Shown here: piece after piece, positions 1 through 6,471 of the stretch
How the letters are laid out: each line of letters opens with the position of its first letter
How positions within the stretch are numbered: the first letter of the stretch is position 1
Source of the DNA: JAVBSX01 sp031549145
GTDB taxonomy: Bacteria; Planctomycetota; Planctomycetia; Pirellulales; Thermoguttaceae
Length of the DNA: 24,309 nt
Direction of reading: 5' to 3'
Assembly: GCA_031549145.1 (NCBI GenBank)
Contig: JAVBQI010000211.1
Span: 1-24,309 of the forward strand
Made by a program: the position numbers and the translations under genes
Notes under the pieces: model-generated
Database searches by the model: none
The model's input: only the letters and a program-made list of their open reading frames with translations
Told to the model about the DNA's origin: nothing

Positions 1-81
1 ATCGACGTCGGAACCGTCGAGAAGCATTTGTCCGCCGATCAGACGCCGAGCCTCCTGCTGCGATCGTTTGATAGTGCTCAT
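1..81 (-). CDS. Possible 5' end of a minus-strand gene, function unknown (partial)
   Basis: Reading leftwards from the ATG at 81-79 gives 27 open codons to the window edge, beginning MSTIKRSQQEARRLIGGQML. The residues look like a helical N-terminus; the pattern RRLxxGQMLLDG resembles the first helix of some transposase HTH domains, but this is only a resemblance. No good ribosome binding site is visible. If real, it is opposite in direction to the whole phage module and starts about 70 bases from the point where protease similarity begins on the + strand. That would fit a mobile element inserted into the protease gene. It could equally be chance. Confidence 0.3.
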   Translation of the reverse strand, partial: MSTIKRSQQEARRLIGGQMLLDGSDVD

Positions 82-1879
82 AACCCTATTACGACGGTTT
101 GAGCAAAATGGTTCAATATTTTTCCTGAAAATCAGTAAGAGTTTTCAGGGCGTCGGCCACACGGAAAAGATTCGGATCGTCGGGATCGAGGTTCTCGCGG
201 AAGGAAAAATCAGTCGCGACACCGCTTGGGCTCGTGACGTGGCCCAATCCGCGAAGAACGGTTTTCCCTGGCAGGCGAGCATGGGCGGTCCGATTTTTCA
301 AACGGAATATGTGCCGTTCGGGCAGAAGGTGACCGTCAACGGCCAAACCTTCGAAGGCGAACTCTACGTCATCCGCAAGATGACGCTCAAGGAAATCAGC
401 TTCGTCGATCTTGCCGCCGATGAAAACACGTCGGCGATCATCGAAGCCCAATACGACGAAAGGGATGTTTTGGAAATGGAAATGAACACGAAAACCGAAA
501 CGAAAACGAACGACGTGCCGGTGCAAATCAAAGGGATGGCGGTCGACACCGAAAAGCTGATGCAGGACTTCAGCACGAAAATGCTGATCGACCAGCGTCG
601 GATCGCCGCGATTGAAAAGATCGGCGGCGGCAAATTCCCGGACCTTGAGGCGAAGGCCATCGAGGAAGGCTGGCCGGTCGAAAAGTTTCACGGCGAGTTT
701 CAGCACAAGACGATGCCGGACGCCTCGACGGTTCCCGTGACGGGAAGTATGCCGAACATGGGGAACGGTCTCAAGCCGACCGCTCTCGAAGCGATTGCCC
801 TCGCGACGAGCGGCAGTTCGATGGCCTATCTTGAATCGCAGTTCGACGAAAAAACGCTCGAACAGGTCGACAAGTTCCGGGGCATCGGGATTCAGGAGTT
901 CTGCGAACTCGCCTGTAACGGAAAATATCTGCCGAAATTCCGGCGTGACTCGCGCGGTTGGCTCGAAGCGGCGTTTTCCAGTGCCTCGCTTCCCGGCATC
1001 CTTTCCAACGTCGCCAACAAGGTGCTGCTCGAAGGCTTTTTGACGATGGACGATACCTGGAAGAAAATCGTCAAGATCGCCTCGGTGAACAATTTTCAGC
1101 AGCACCGCCGGTACCGGATGAACGGGGCGTTCAAGTTCGAGAAGGTCGGGCCGGACGGCGAGGTGAAGCACGGCGCGATCAGCGAACAGGCATTTTCGCA
1201 ACAGGTCGACACCTTTGCGATCATGTTCGCCCTGACCCGGCAGATGATCATCGACGACGACCTCGGCGCCTTCACGGACATCCCGCGCGGGATCGGTGTC
1301 GGGGCTGCCGAAGCGATCTCCGATGCGGTGTGGGATTGCGTTTTGAGCAATGCCGTGCAGAAAGACGGACACAAATTCTTCAGCGCCGAGCATAAGAATC
1401 TGCTCACCGGCGCCGATGCGAAGCTCAGCATCAACGGCCTCACGAATGCCGAGATCGCATTTTCGGAACAGGAACGGGTCGCGGGTCGACCGCTCGGCAT
1501 CCCCGCCAAGCTCCTACTCGTGCCGTCGGCCCTGAAAGTCGTTGCGGAAACGCTCATGAAGAGTTTGACGGTCAACGAAACGACCGCCGAGAACCAGCCG
1601 AAGCCGGTCGACAACCCGCATGCCGGAAAGTACGACGTCGTTTCGACGCCCTACCTGTCGCTCAAACCCAAGAAGAACGGCAGCGCGAGCGCGTGGTATT
1701 TGTTCGCCGATCCGCTCCGTCTGGCCGCGCTCGAAGTCGCGTTCCTCGGTGGGCAAGACCGTCCGACCGTCGAACGGGCCGACGCCGACTTCAATATCTT
1801 GGGCGTCCAGTTCCGAGGCTTCATCGACTTCGGCGTCAAGGAACAGGACCATCGCGGCGCCTTCAAAGTTGATCCGTAG
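68..1879 (+). CDS. Fused prohead protease / major capsid protein, protease part N-terminally incomplete
   Basis: Long open frame of 603 residues from a TTG at 68; the frame is open to the left edge, so the true start is uncertain. Residues about 29-128 resemble the second half of phage capsid-maturation proteases: VGHTEKI, then GFPWQASMG with Ser71 as the likely nucleophile, then NGQTFEG and EISFVDLAADENTSA, the usual end of the fold. The preceding segment that should carry the catalytic histidine (typically LxHD before the VGH motif) is not recognisable; residues 1-28 look non-homologous. Residues about 130-240 are a charged linker (scaffold-like). Residues about 250-600 are a major capsid protein of the Mu gpT-like/HK97-fold type (KIVKIASVNNFQQHRRYRM; IIDDDLGAFTDIPRGIG). 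It would form the head shell and process its own scaffold. The capsid half is intact and the protease half is probably damaged. The assignment is from remembered family patterns. Confidence 0.8.
   Translation: MIVLITLLRRFEQNGSIFFLKISKSFQGVGHTEKIRIVGIEVLAEGKISRDTAWARDVAQSAKNGFPWQASMGGPIFQTEYVPFGQKVTVNGQTFEGELYVIRKMTLKEISFVDLAADENTSAIIEAQYDERDVLEMEMNTKTETKTNDVPVQIKGMAVDTEKLMQDFSTKMLIDQRRIAAIEKIGGGKFPDLEAKAIEEGWPVEKFHGEFQHKTMPDASTVPVTGSMPNMGNGLKPTALEAIALATSGSSMAYLESQFDEKTLEQVDKFRGIGIQEFCELACNGKYLPKFRRDSRGWLEAAFSSASLPGILSNVANKVLLEGFLTMDDTWKKIVKIASVNNFQQHRRYRMNGAFKFEKVGPDGEVKHGAISEQAFSQQVDTFAIMFALTRQMIIDDDLGAFTDIPRGIGVGAAEAISDAVWDCVLSNAVQKDGHKFFSAEHKNLLTGADAKLSINGLTNAEIAFSEQERVAGRPLGIPAKLLLVPSALKVVAETLMKSLTVNETTAENQPKPVDNPHAGKYDVVSTPYLSLKPKKNGSASAWYLFADPLRLAALEVAFLGGQDRPTVERADADFNILGVQFRGFIDFGVKEQDHRGAFKVDP
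124..149. repeat. 8-bp perfect inverted repeat at the start of protease similarity
   Basis: CCTGAAAA (124-131) and TTTTCAGG (142-149) are separated by 10 bases. The repeat ends exactly where recognisable protease sequence (GVGHTEK) begins at about 150. There is no T-run on either side, so it is not a convincing terminator. It may be the terminal region of an inserted element whose remainder lies to the left. Confidence 0.45.
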
Positions 1880-1893
1880 GCAGCGCTCGTTGT

Positions 1894-1926
1894 AACAATC
1901 CGGCCTCGAATCGGGGTCGGGTTGTT
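1894..1926 (+). promoter_or_regulatory. Strong RNA hairpin between capsid and DUF2190 genes
   Basis: Arms 1894-1908 and 1912-1926 pair over 15 consecutive positions, 12 Watson-Crick and 3 G-U, around a 3-base loop (AAT). Flanking TTGTAAC (1890-1896) and GTTACAA (1934-1940) form an alternative outer stem. No T-run follows, so a simple intrinsic terminator is unlikely. It begins 15 bases after the capsid stop and could stabilise or process capsid mRNA or attenuate transcription into the downstream genes. Confidence 0.6.
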
Positions 1927-1962
1927 CGATTCCGTTACAAACTCTTTCACAACATTACAAAA

Positions 1963-2283
1963 ATGCAAGCACGATTCATTCACGATGGGAAATCCATCGA
2001 TTTTTTTCCCGCGACGGACGTTCCGGCGGGAACCGTTATCGTCGAAGGGGACCTGGTCGGCGCGACGAAACTGGACATCCAAGCCGGTCGCCTCGGGGCG
2101 CTCGCCGTCGTCGGCGTCTTCGACGTCGCAAAAAACGATGGCCCAATCACGCTCGGAAGCAAGGTTTATTGGGACAAGACCGCGAAACAGGCCGTGACGA
2201 CCGCGACGGGGAACAAGCAACTCGGCATTGCGATCCAGGCGGCGGAGGCGACGGACGGCACGGTGCGCGTTCGGATCGGGTAG
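1963..2283 (+). CDS. DUF2190-like capsid decoration/cement protein
   Basis: 106 residues. The sequence shows the pattern of DUF2190 phage proteins: an early DFFPATDVPAGTVIVEGDLVG, a central LAVVGVFDVAKNDG, then GSKVYWD and a final LGIAIQAAEATDGTVRVRIG. In DUF2190 proteins this alternation of short beta strands is associated with small capsid-stabilising proteins of long-tailed phages. The position directly after the major capsid gene supports that role. The ATG at 1963 follows a long stable hairpin and is preceded by an A-rich stretch without a clear Shine-Dalgarno sequence. No signal peptide or membrane segment is seen. Function is inferred from family and position. Confidence 0.75.
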   Translation: MQARFIHDGKSIDFFPATDVPAGTVIVEGDLVGATKLDIQAGRLGALAVVGVFDVAKNDGPITLGSKVYWDKTAKQAVTTATGNKQLGIAIQAAEATDGTVRVRIG

Positions 2284-2288
2284 CCGAT

Positions 2289-2639
2289 ATGAACATGCTG
2301 CAAACCGGTCTTCAATGGCTTTCGGAGAAACAGAAAAAGCACGTTTCTTCGAAAGTTGTCTATTGTCGCGACGAAAAACGATATTCTGTCGACGCCGTTC
2401 TCGGACGTACCAAGTATGAAATCGTCGACGAAAACGGCTTCAAGGTCGTCGGTCACGCCATCGATTTTCTCATTGCCGCCGTCGATTTGCCGTTGGAGCC
2501 GAAATCCGGCGACCAGATCGTTTCCGGGAATATCGTCCATGAAGTCGCAGATCTCGGCGGCGACGGATGCTGGTGCTGGTGCGATCCGCATGGCATTCGC
2601 CGACGAATCCATACCGAAATATTCAAGGAGCGAACATGA
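2289..2639 (+). CDS. Head-tail connector / head-completion-like protein
   Basis: 116 residues from the ATG at 2289, five bases after the DUF2190 stop; longer upstream reading is out-of-frame shadow of that gene. The protein looks like small beta-rich neck proteins (lambda FII/Gifsy-2-like): a charged N-terminal helix, then RYSVDAVLGRTKYEIVDENG, DFLIAAVDLPLEPKSGDQIV and a C-terminal WCDPHGIRRRIHTEIF. The motif PxxGDxI followed by a WxxPxxxxRRIHT ending is a recurring signature I associate with this position in planctomycete-type prophages. Its stop overlaps the next start by four bases (ATGA), so the two are translationally coupled. The role in joining the head to the tail is inferred from size, fold pattern and location. 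Confidence 0.6.
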   Translation: MNMLQTGLQWLSEKQKKHVSSKVVYCRDEKRYSVDAVLGRTKYEIVDENGFKVVGHAIDFLIAAVDLPLEPKSGDQIVSGNIVHEVADLGGDGCWCWCDPHGIRRRIHTEIFKERT

Positions 2640-3064
2640 GTATCGTTACACAAATCGCCCATGCCGTCGTTTTCGAGTTGGCAAATCACGAGTTTTCACA
2701 AGAACTCGAGCCGAAAATGCTGGTTCTGCCGTCGTTTGAGTCCGCCGAACTGGAAATCCTGCGTGTTTCCGTCGTTCCCCGGACATTGGAAATCGACCGG
2801 GTAACTCGCGCTTCCTCGAAATACACGGTTGGAATCGATATCGGTATTCAAAAGCGGATCGTCGGTACGCCGGAAGAAACCGTCGCGACAATGGGCGCTC
2901 TCGTCGACGAAATCGCTGATTTCATGAAATCGCAAGATTTGACGCAATTCCCGGCAGCTCAATGGCACAGCCTTGCCAACGAACCGATCTACGTCCCGGA
3001 GCATCTTTCGCAAAAACGCACGTTTACGAGTATTTTGTCGCTGAAATACTTGCTTTTCGACTGA
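2636..3064 (+). CDS. Tail completion/terminator-like protein
   Basis: 142 residues from ATG 2636, preceded by AAGGAG at 2625-2630, which decides this start. The protein is soluble and of mixed alpha/beta character: an N-terminal helix (VTQIAHAVVFELA), then strands around VSVVPRTLEIDRVTRASSKY and TVGIDIGIQKRIVG, a helical TMGALVDEIADFMKS and a C-terminal strand TFTSILSLKYLLF. Size, order and the final strand resemble tail-terminator (gpU-like) or tail-completion proteins, which cap the tail tube and join it to the head connector. It is coupled to the connector gene upstream. A hairpin follows the gene, so it may end the head/connector transcription block. Confidence 0.6.
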   Translation: MSIVTQIAHAVVFELANHEFSQELEPKMLVLPSFESAELEILRVSVVPRTLEIDRVTRASSKYTVGIDIGIQKRIVGTPEETVATMGALVDEIADFMKSQDLTQFPAAQWHSLANEPIYVPEHLSQKRTFTSILSLKYLLFD

Positions 3065-3087
3065 AACATGGCTGCTACCATCGCTTC

Positions 3088-3135
3088 GGGCGGTTGCACT
3101 TCCAGAAGCCGAAATCAGGAGTCTTGGAACCGCCC
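3088..3135 (+). terminator. Possible weak terminator or attenuator hairpin
   Basis: GGGCGGTT (3088-3095) pairs perfectly with AACCGCCC (3128-3135), and ATTTTTG follows. The loop is long (32 bases) and only weakly self-pairing. It lies between the tail-completion gene and the membrane-associated cassette. A partial terminator or attenuator here would lower expression of 3173-6086 relative to the virion genes. The outer stem resembles a tRNA acceptor, but the element is too short and lacks the other arms. Confidence 0.5.
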
Positions 3136-3172
3136 ATTTTTGTATCACAAAAACACTTGGAGATTTTATCCC

Positions 3173-3610
3173 ATGTTCGACCGCATCAAAAATATCATTT
3201 CCGGGATCGGTTACGCCATGAAATACGGCGACACGATCCGCAGCGTAACGACCGCTTGGGCCAATTATCCTGGCCTCGACGACGGCGAAGCACTGCGGAT
3301 TTGGCTCCGCCCGCTCCTGACCGACGCCGCCTCGCTCGCCCTGCTCACGAAAACGACCATCGACGATCTCATCGTTCAGGCCGCCGTGAAAATTGTTGAC
3401 AATAATCACGCTTGGAGCGTCGTGCACGGCATGGCCTTGCTTGTTCAGGACGGCATCGGCTTCGACGTGTCCCTCGTTCCCGGCGAAAGCGGTGACGTGT
3501 TCGAAATGAGCCGTCGCGTCGCTTCAGAAACCATGCCGGAATGCCCCGCCGCCGTCATTTCCGCGATCGGCGTGATCCTGTTCGTCCTTCAAAACCGCAA
3601 CAAAAAGTAA
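3173..3610 (+). CDS. Unknown small protein with C-terminal membrane segment
   Basis: 145 residues. The ATG at 3173 (MFDRIKN) is preferred because GGAG lies at 3159-3162; the upstream extension of the frame crosses the hairpin and looks non-coding. The N-terminal half is helical (GIGYAMKYGDTIRS; LRIWLRPLLTDAASLALLTK), the middle contains DDLIVQAAVKIVDNNHAW, and the C-terminus (about 125-140: PAAVISAIGVILFVLQNR) is one hydrophobic segment followed by positively charged residues, as in tail-anchored membrane proteins. I do not recognise the family. It sits first in a run of membrane- or envelope-type genes, three bases before the next start, so a role with those products is likely. Confidence 0.65.
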   Translation: MFDRIKNIISGIGYAMKYGDTIRSVTTAWANYPGLDDGEALRIWLRPLLTDAASLALLTKTTIDDLIVQAAVKIVDNNHAWSVVHGMALLVQDGIGFDVSLVPGESGDVFEMSRRVASETMPECPAAVISAIGVILFVLQNRNKK

Positions 3611-3613
3611 AAA

Positions 3614-4579
3614 ATGAAAAAACAATTGCAGAACATTCTGTCGTTCGCCGTTTTCGCCGCCGTCATGGTGTTTTGCGGGATTGGCGTCCGAAGCACTTAC
3701 GAAAACACGGTCAATCCTCCGACCCGAATTACCGTTACGACGACCGAAAACGAGCCGTCGAAGGATACCGGCTGGCAACTCAAGGAGCCGTGCGAATCGG
3801 CGGAGTTCATTTCCGGGCCGCTTGCCGCGAACGTCGGCGAACTCTGCGTCTTCCGTCTGAACGATCCGGGAACGAAGGCGGATTGGATCATCGTCCCCCC
3901 GGCGAAGTGTTACATCGACTCTTCGGGTTCATCTTTGGCCTTCGCTTCCAATGTTCCCTCCAAGTATAGCATCGTCGCCGCGATTGTCGAGGATGGCGTC
4001 CCGAAAATCCTGATGCACGTTTGCGAATACGGCGTCTCGCCGGAACCGTCGCCGAGTCCTTCGCCAACACCGACTCCAAATCCTACGCCGACACCGCCTC
4101 CGACACCGCAACCAGCCAACCTGGGGGAATGGATTCGACAAAGCATTCCTGACGCCGGACGTGGCCAGTGTGCGGCCCTGTCGGCATGTTACGACGCGGC
4201 CGCCGACGGTATTGAAAAAGGATCGATCAAGACGCCGGAGGCTGCGTTTTCCGTAATTCGAACGGCAACGCAGACGAAAATCAAGACGGATATCTGGGGG
4301 CCGTTTCTCGATCAATTATCGAACAAGATCAATGAAAAGCTCGGCAGCAGTACCGACGTCAAAAAACTCGGCACGATTTTTAGCGAAATCGCCAACGGCT
4401 TGAAATCGGTATCGGATACCAGCGACGTCCCGGAAGATAAATCGCCGATCTCGGAAGCGTTGAAACTACCCCAAAACATCCCGGCGACGAATTTTGTCAC
4501 GCCGCCTTCCGTTTGCACCGATCCGACAGGCAAGGCTTGTCAACCGCAACCCAACATTCAATATCGGAGGTCGAGATGA
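3614..4579 (+). CDS. Membrane-anchored protein with PKD-like domain and proline-rich linker
   Basis: 321 residues. Residues about 8-25 (LSFAVFAAVMVFCGIGV) are a signal anchor or uncleaved signal; no good lipobox. Residues about 45-140 look like a PKD/Ig-like beta sandwich (GELCVFRLNDPG, ADWIIVPP, YSIVAAIVEDG). Residues 142-168 are a Pro-Ser-Thr linker of repeated PxPxP. Residues about 170-285 are helical, including TDIWGPFLDQLSNKINEKLG. The layout suggests a protein exposed outside the cytoplasmic membrane, with the linker spacing two domains. It shares an ATGA overlap with the papain-like peptidase gene, a strong hint that the two act together, perhaps as peptidase partner or substrate, or in host-envelope interaction. 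The family name is unknown to me. Function is inference. Confidence 0.7.
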   Translation: MKKQLQNILSFAVFAAVMVFCGIGVRSTYENTVNPPTRITVTTTENEPSKDTGWQLKEPCESAEFISGPLAANVGELCVFRLNDPGTKADWIIVPPAKCYIDSSGSSLAFASNVPSKYSIVAAIVEDGVPKILMHVCEYGVSPEPSPSPSPTPTPNPTPTPPPTPQPANLGEWIRQSIPDAGRGQCAALSACYDAAADGIEKGSIKTPEAAFSVIRTATQTKIKTDIWGPFLDQLSNKINEKLGSSTDVKKLGTIFSEIANGLKSVSDTSDVPEDKSPISEALKLPQNIPATNFVTPPSVCTDPTGKACQPQPNIQYRRSR

Positions 4580-5637
4580 AAAGAAAATGGAGAATGAGCG
4601 AATGGACGCTTCCGCAGATGAATCGTCGCGACTTCGAACCGGAAATCGAGGACGGTTGCATTGTCAACGGCTGCGTCCCGCAGGACGATTACGCCGAGGC
4701 GGTTTTCGAGGAACTTGAAGGCGAAGCGATCTCCTATGGCACGGTCTGGGACCAGGGCGACATGCCCATTTTGAAGCTGGACGACGCTTTCCGCAGTTGG
4801 CGAAAAGATCAAATCGAGCAATGCAAAGCATTGGTTTCCGAACGGATCACCTGTCTCTTGCCGTGGCAAGTGTTACGGAATTTGTCGGTCGACCAGAAGA
4901 AATCCGGCCGGCTTTACTTCTCGCAAGGTTCCTTGGGAAGCTGCATGGGCCACGCCGACGCCTTCGCACATCATTCGACGACGCTGCAATTGATCGCTCG
5001 CGGGGCACCGCTCGTCTATTCCTCGATCAACCCGGTCGTCACCTGGTCGATCACGAAAGGCGGCTCGACGCGCGGCGGACAAACCGTTTCGGAAATGTCG
5101 AAAGGAGCCAACGGCATCGGGCATTTCCCCGAGGAGCTTGTCGGCACGAACAACCAGAGCGTTCCGTCGTACCGGGAGCATCTCGAAGCGGCGAAGCGAT
5201 ACCAGAGCGCGATCTTGTTCCTGAATTTCCGGGGCAAGGAACTCGCCGACGAAATCATTCAAAGCTGCGCCGCCGGACTTTCCGTAGCGCTCGGTAATTC
5301 GACCGCCGTCAGTGGATTCACCGTCGATTCGAACGGCGTCAAGGTCGCGACGATTCGCGGCAACTGGGCGCACGCCACGCATTTTACAGCCTACCGCGTC
5401 GTCAACGGTACGGAATATGTCGGTTGGGTCAACTCGCACGGAGCGAGATACAAGTCCTCCGACGAAGGCGAGCCCGCCGACATGTGCTGGATGACGCGAT
5501 CCCTCGTCGAGCAGTTTATCTCGACGGCCAGCGGATACGGGGCTCCGTATGTCGTGATTCCCGAATCGGTTTTTCATTTGGACCGGTCGCTGTACGTCAA
5601 ACTGCGAGTCCCGTTCCCAACGGTATGGAGGGTGTAA
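4576..5637 (+). CDS. Papain-like (C1 family) cysteine peptidase
   Basis: 353 residues from ATG 4576 with CGGAGG at 4565-4570. The papain catalytic set is visible in order: oxyanion Gln117 and nucleophile Cys123 in SQGSLGSCMGHADAFA; His266 in NWAHATHFTAYRV (matching the HAVxxxGY pattern); Asn286 in GWVNSHGARYKSSDEG (the NSWG box with His for Trp). Residues 1-100 form an N-terminal region that could be a propeptide; IEDGCIVNGCVPQDDY begins it. No signal peptide is seen, so export would need a holin-like partner or autolysis, or the enzyme acts inside during assembly. Possible roles are lysis, cleavage of a host envelope protein, or virion protein maturation. Phage endolysins are rarely of the C1 fold; planctomycete cell walls and protein-rich envelopes might favour it. 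The catalytic assignment is seen in sequence and the role is inferred. Confidence 0.8.
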   Translation: MKRKWRMSEWTLPQMNRRDFEPEIEDGCIVNGCVPQDDYAEAVFEELEGEAISYGTVWDQGDMPILKLDDAFRSWRKDQIEQCKALVSERITCLLPWQVLRNLSVDQKKSGRLYFSQGSLGSCMGHADAFAHHSTTLQLIARGAPLVYSSINPVVTWSITKGGSTRGGQTVSEMSKGANGIGHFPEELVGTNNQSVPSYREHLEAAKRYQSAILFLNFRGKELADEIIQSCAAGLSVALGNSTAVSGFTVDSNGVKVATIRGNWAHATHFTAYRVVNGTEYVGWVNSHGARYKSSDEGEPADMCWMTRSLVEQFISTASGYGAPYVVIPESVFHLDRSLYVKLRVPFPTVWRV

Positions 5638-6086
5638 TGAAAATCAGCGACTATTTTTACGCTTCGATTCCGAGCGTTGCGTTGGCGATTCCAATTGCGC
5701 AGTACATCCCCAATCTGGAATTCCTTCAAGGAGTTGAAAAGCTCGGTATCGTCGGCATCCTGGCGGGCGGGATTCTGTTTTTCGTCATGGAGCGGCGATC
5801 CTTCATCGCAAAGAGTGCAACAAAGCTCGAAGCAATGGAAAACCGTATCGGGGCACTCGAGACGAAAGTGACGACCGGCAACGACAAGGTCGTCACCCTG
5901 CTCGGCCAGCAACTCGAATCTTTGAAAAAAATCGAAACGGGACAGGCGGAGAACTTTAACCGCATGTGGGACATCACGCTTCGCTCGCTTAACGGAACGA
6001 TAAACCATGATGATACAGTTCCGCTTGGATTTCAACCAAGCAAAGAAAATGTTCTTCGACCGGGCGAAGATCAAAAAAAAGGTTGA
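5637..6086 (+). CDS. Holin-like membrane protein with coiled coil
   Basis: 149 residues from ATG 5637, overlapping the peptidase stop by one base, with GGAGG at about 5627-5631. Residues about 10-25 (SIPSVALAIPIAQYIP) and 35-51 (KLGIVGILAGGILFFVM) are hydrophobic segments; a basic ERRSFIAKS follows. Residues about 58-105 are a heptad-like coiled coil (LEAMENRIGALETKVTTGND; LGQQLESLKKIETG). A small membrane protein with coiled coil directly downstream of a peptidase suits a holin or a peptidase-regulating membrane partner. XhlA-like proteins have the reverse order, so homology is not claimed. The last 80 bases overlap the next gene, an unusually long overlap for this window. Confidence 0.6.
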   Translation: MKISDYFYASIPSVALAIPIAQYIPNLEFLQGVEKLGIVGILAGGILFFVMERRSFIAKSATKLEAMENRIGALETKVTTGNDKVVTLLGQQLESLKKIETGQAENFNRMWDITLRSLNGTINHDDTVPLGFQPSKENVLRPGEDQKKG

Positions 6087-6441
6087 CGCCCGGACTCGCA
6101 AGGTTCTTTCGAAGTTCGGAGCCTTCGTTCGGCAGACGTCGCGAAAATCGATCCGCAAACGGAAGGGGGCGTCCAAGCCGGGACGCCCGCCTTTCAGTCA
6201 TACCGGCGTCCTGAAAAGATTTCTCTTTTTCGGTTACGACAGCGACCGACGAAGCGTGGTCATCGGCCCGGTTATCGCTCCGGGAAAAGCCGGAAAAGCT
6301 CCGGCAACGCTGGAACACGGCGGCAAGGTTTCGCTTCCCTTCGGCAACCAGGCGGAGATCGCTCCGCGACCGTTCATGCAGCCCGCCTTCGAGTCGGAAT
6401 TAAAAAACGTCCCGAAATTATGGGCCGACTCGATTCGTTAA
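6007..6441 (+). CDS. HK97-gp10-like head-tail connector / tail-completion protein
   Basis: 144 residues from ATG 6007 (a second ATG follows at once at 6010). The protein begins with a basic helix (NQAKKMFFDRAKIKKKVDAR; KVLSKFGAFVRQTSRKSIRK), then GASKPGRPPFSHTGVLKRFL, a strand RRSVVIGPVI, HGGKVSLPF, and APRPFMQPAFESEL. The arrangement of a basic helical start, SHTGxLK and a C-terminal RPFMxPAF helix is the hallmark of gp10-like and Mu gpG-like virion-morphogenesis proteins at the head-tail junction. The 80-base overlap with the preceding frame argues that one of the two ends was extended secondarily; Met-6007 has no strong Shine-Dalgarno sequence. Its natural place would be beside the connector genes at 2289-3064, so the intervening cassette looks inserted. 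Confidence 0.7.
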   Translation: MMIQFRLDFNQAKKMFFDRAKIKKKVDARTRKVLSKFGAFVRQTSRKSIRKRKGASKPGRPPFSHTGVLKRFLFFGYDSDRRSVVIGPVIAPGKAGKAPATLEHGGKVSLPFGNQAEIAPRPFMQPAFESELKNVPKLWADSIR

Positions 6442-6471
6442 ACGAACAATCTATACTGGAGATATTTTCAA

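Noticed and set aside
113..1393. Long open frame of 426 codons on the minus strand opposite the capsid gene
   Set aside because: It is Arg/His/Asp-rich with shadow-like composition, covers a well recognised capsid protein on the other strand and has no motif.
3088..3136. tRNA-like acceptor stem GGGCGGT...ACCGCCCA
   Set aside because: The enclosed length (48 bases) is too short and the D, anticodon and T arms are missing.
3068..3172. Upstream extension of the 3173 gene
   Set aside because: It would cross the hairpin at 3088-3135, and the GGAG before 3173 gives a better start.
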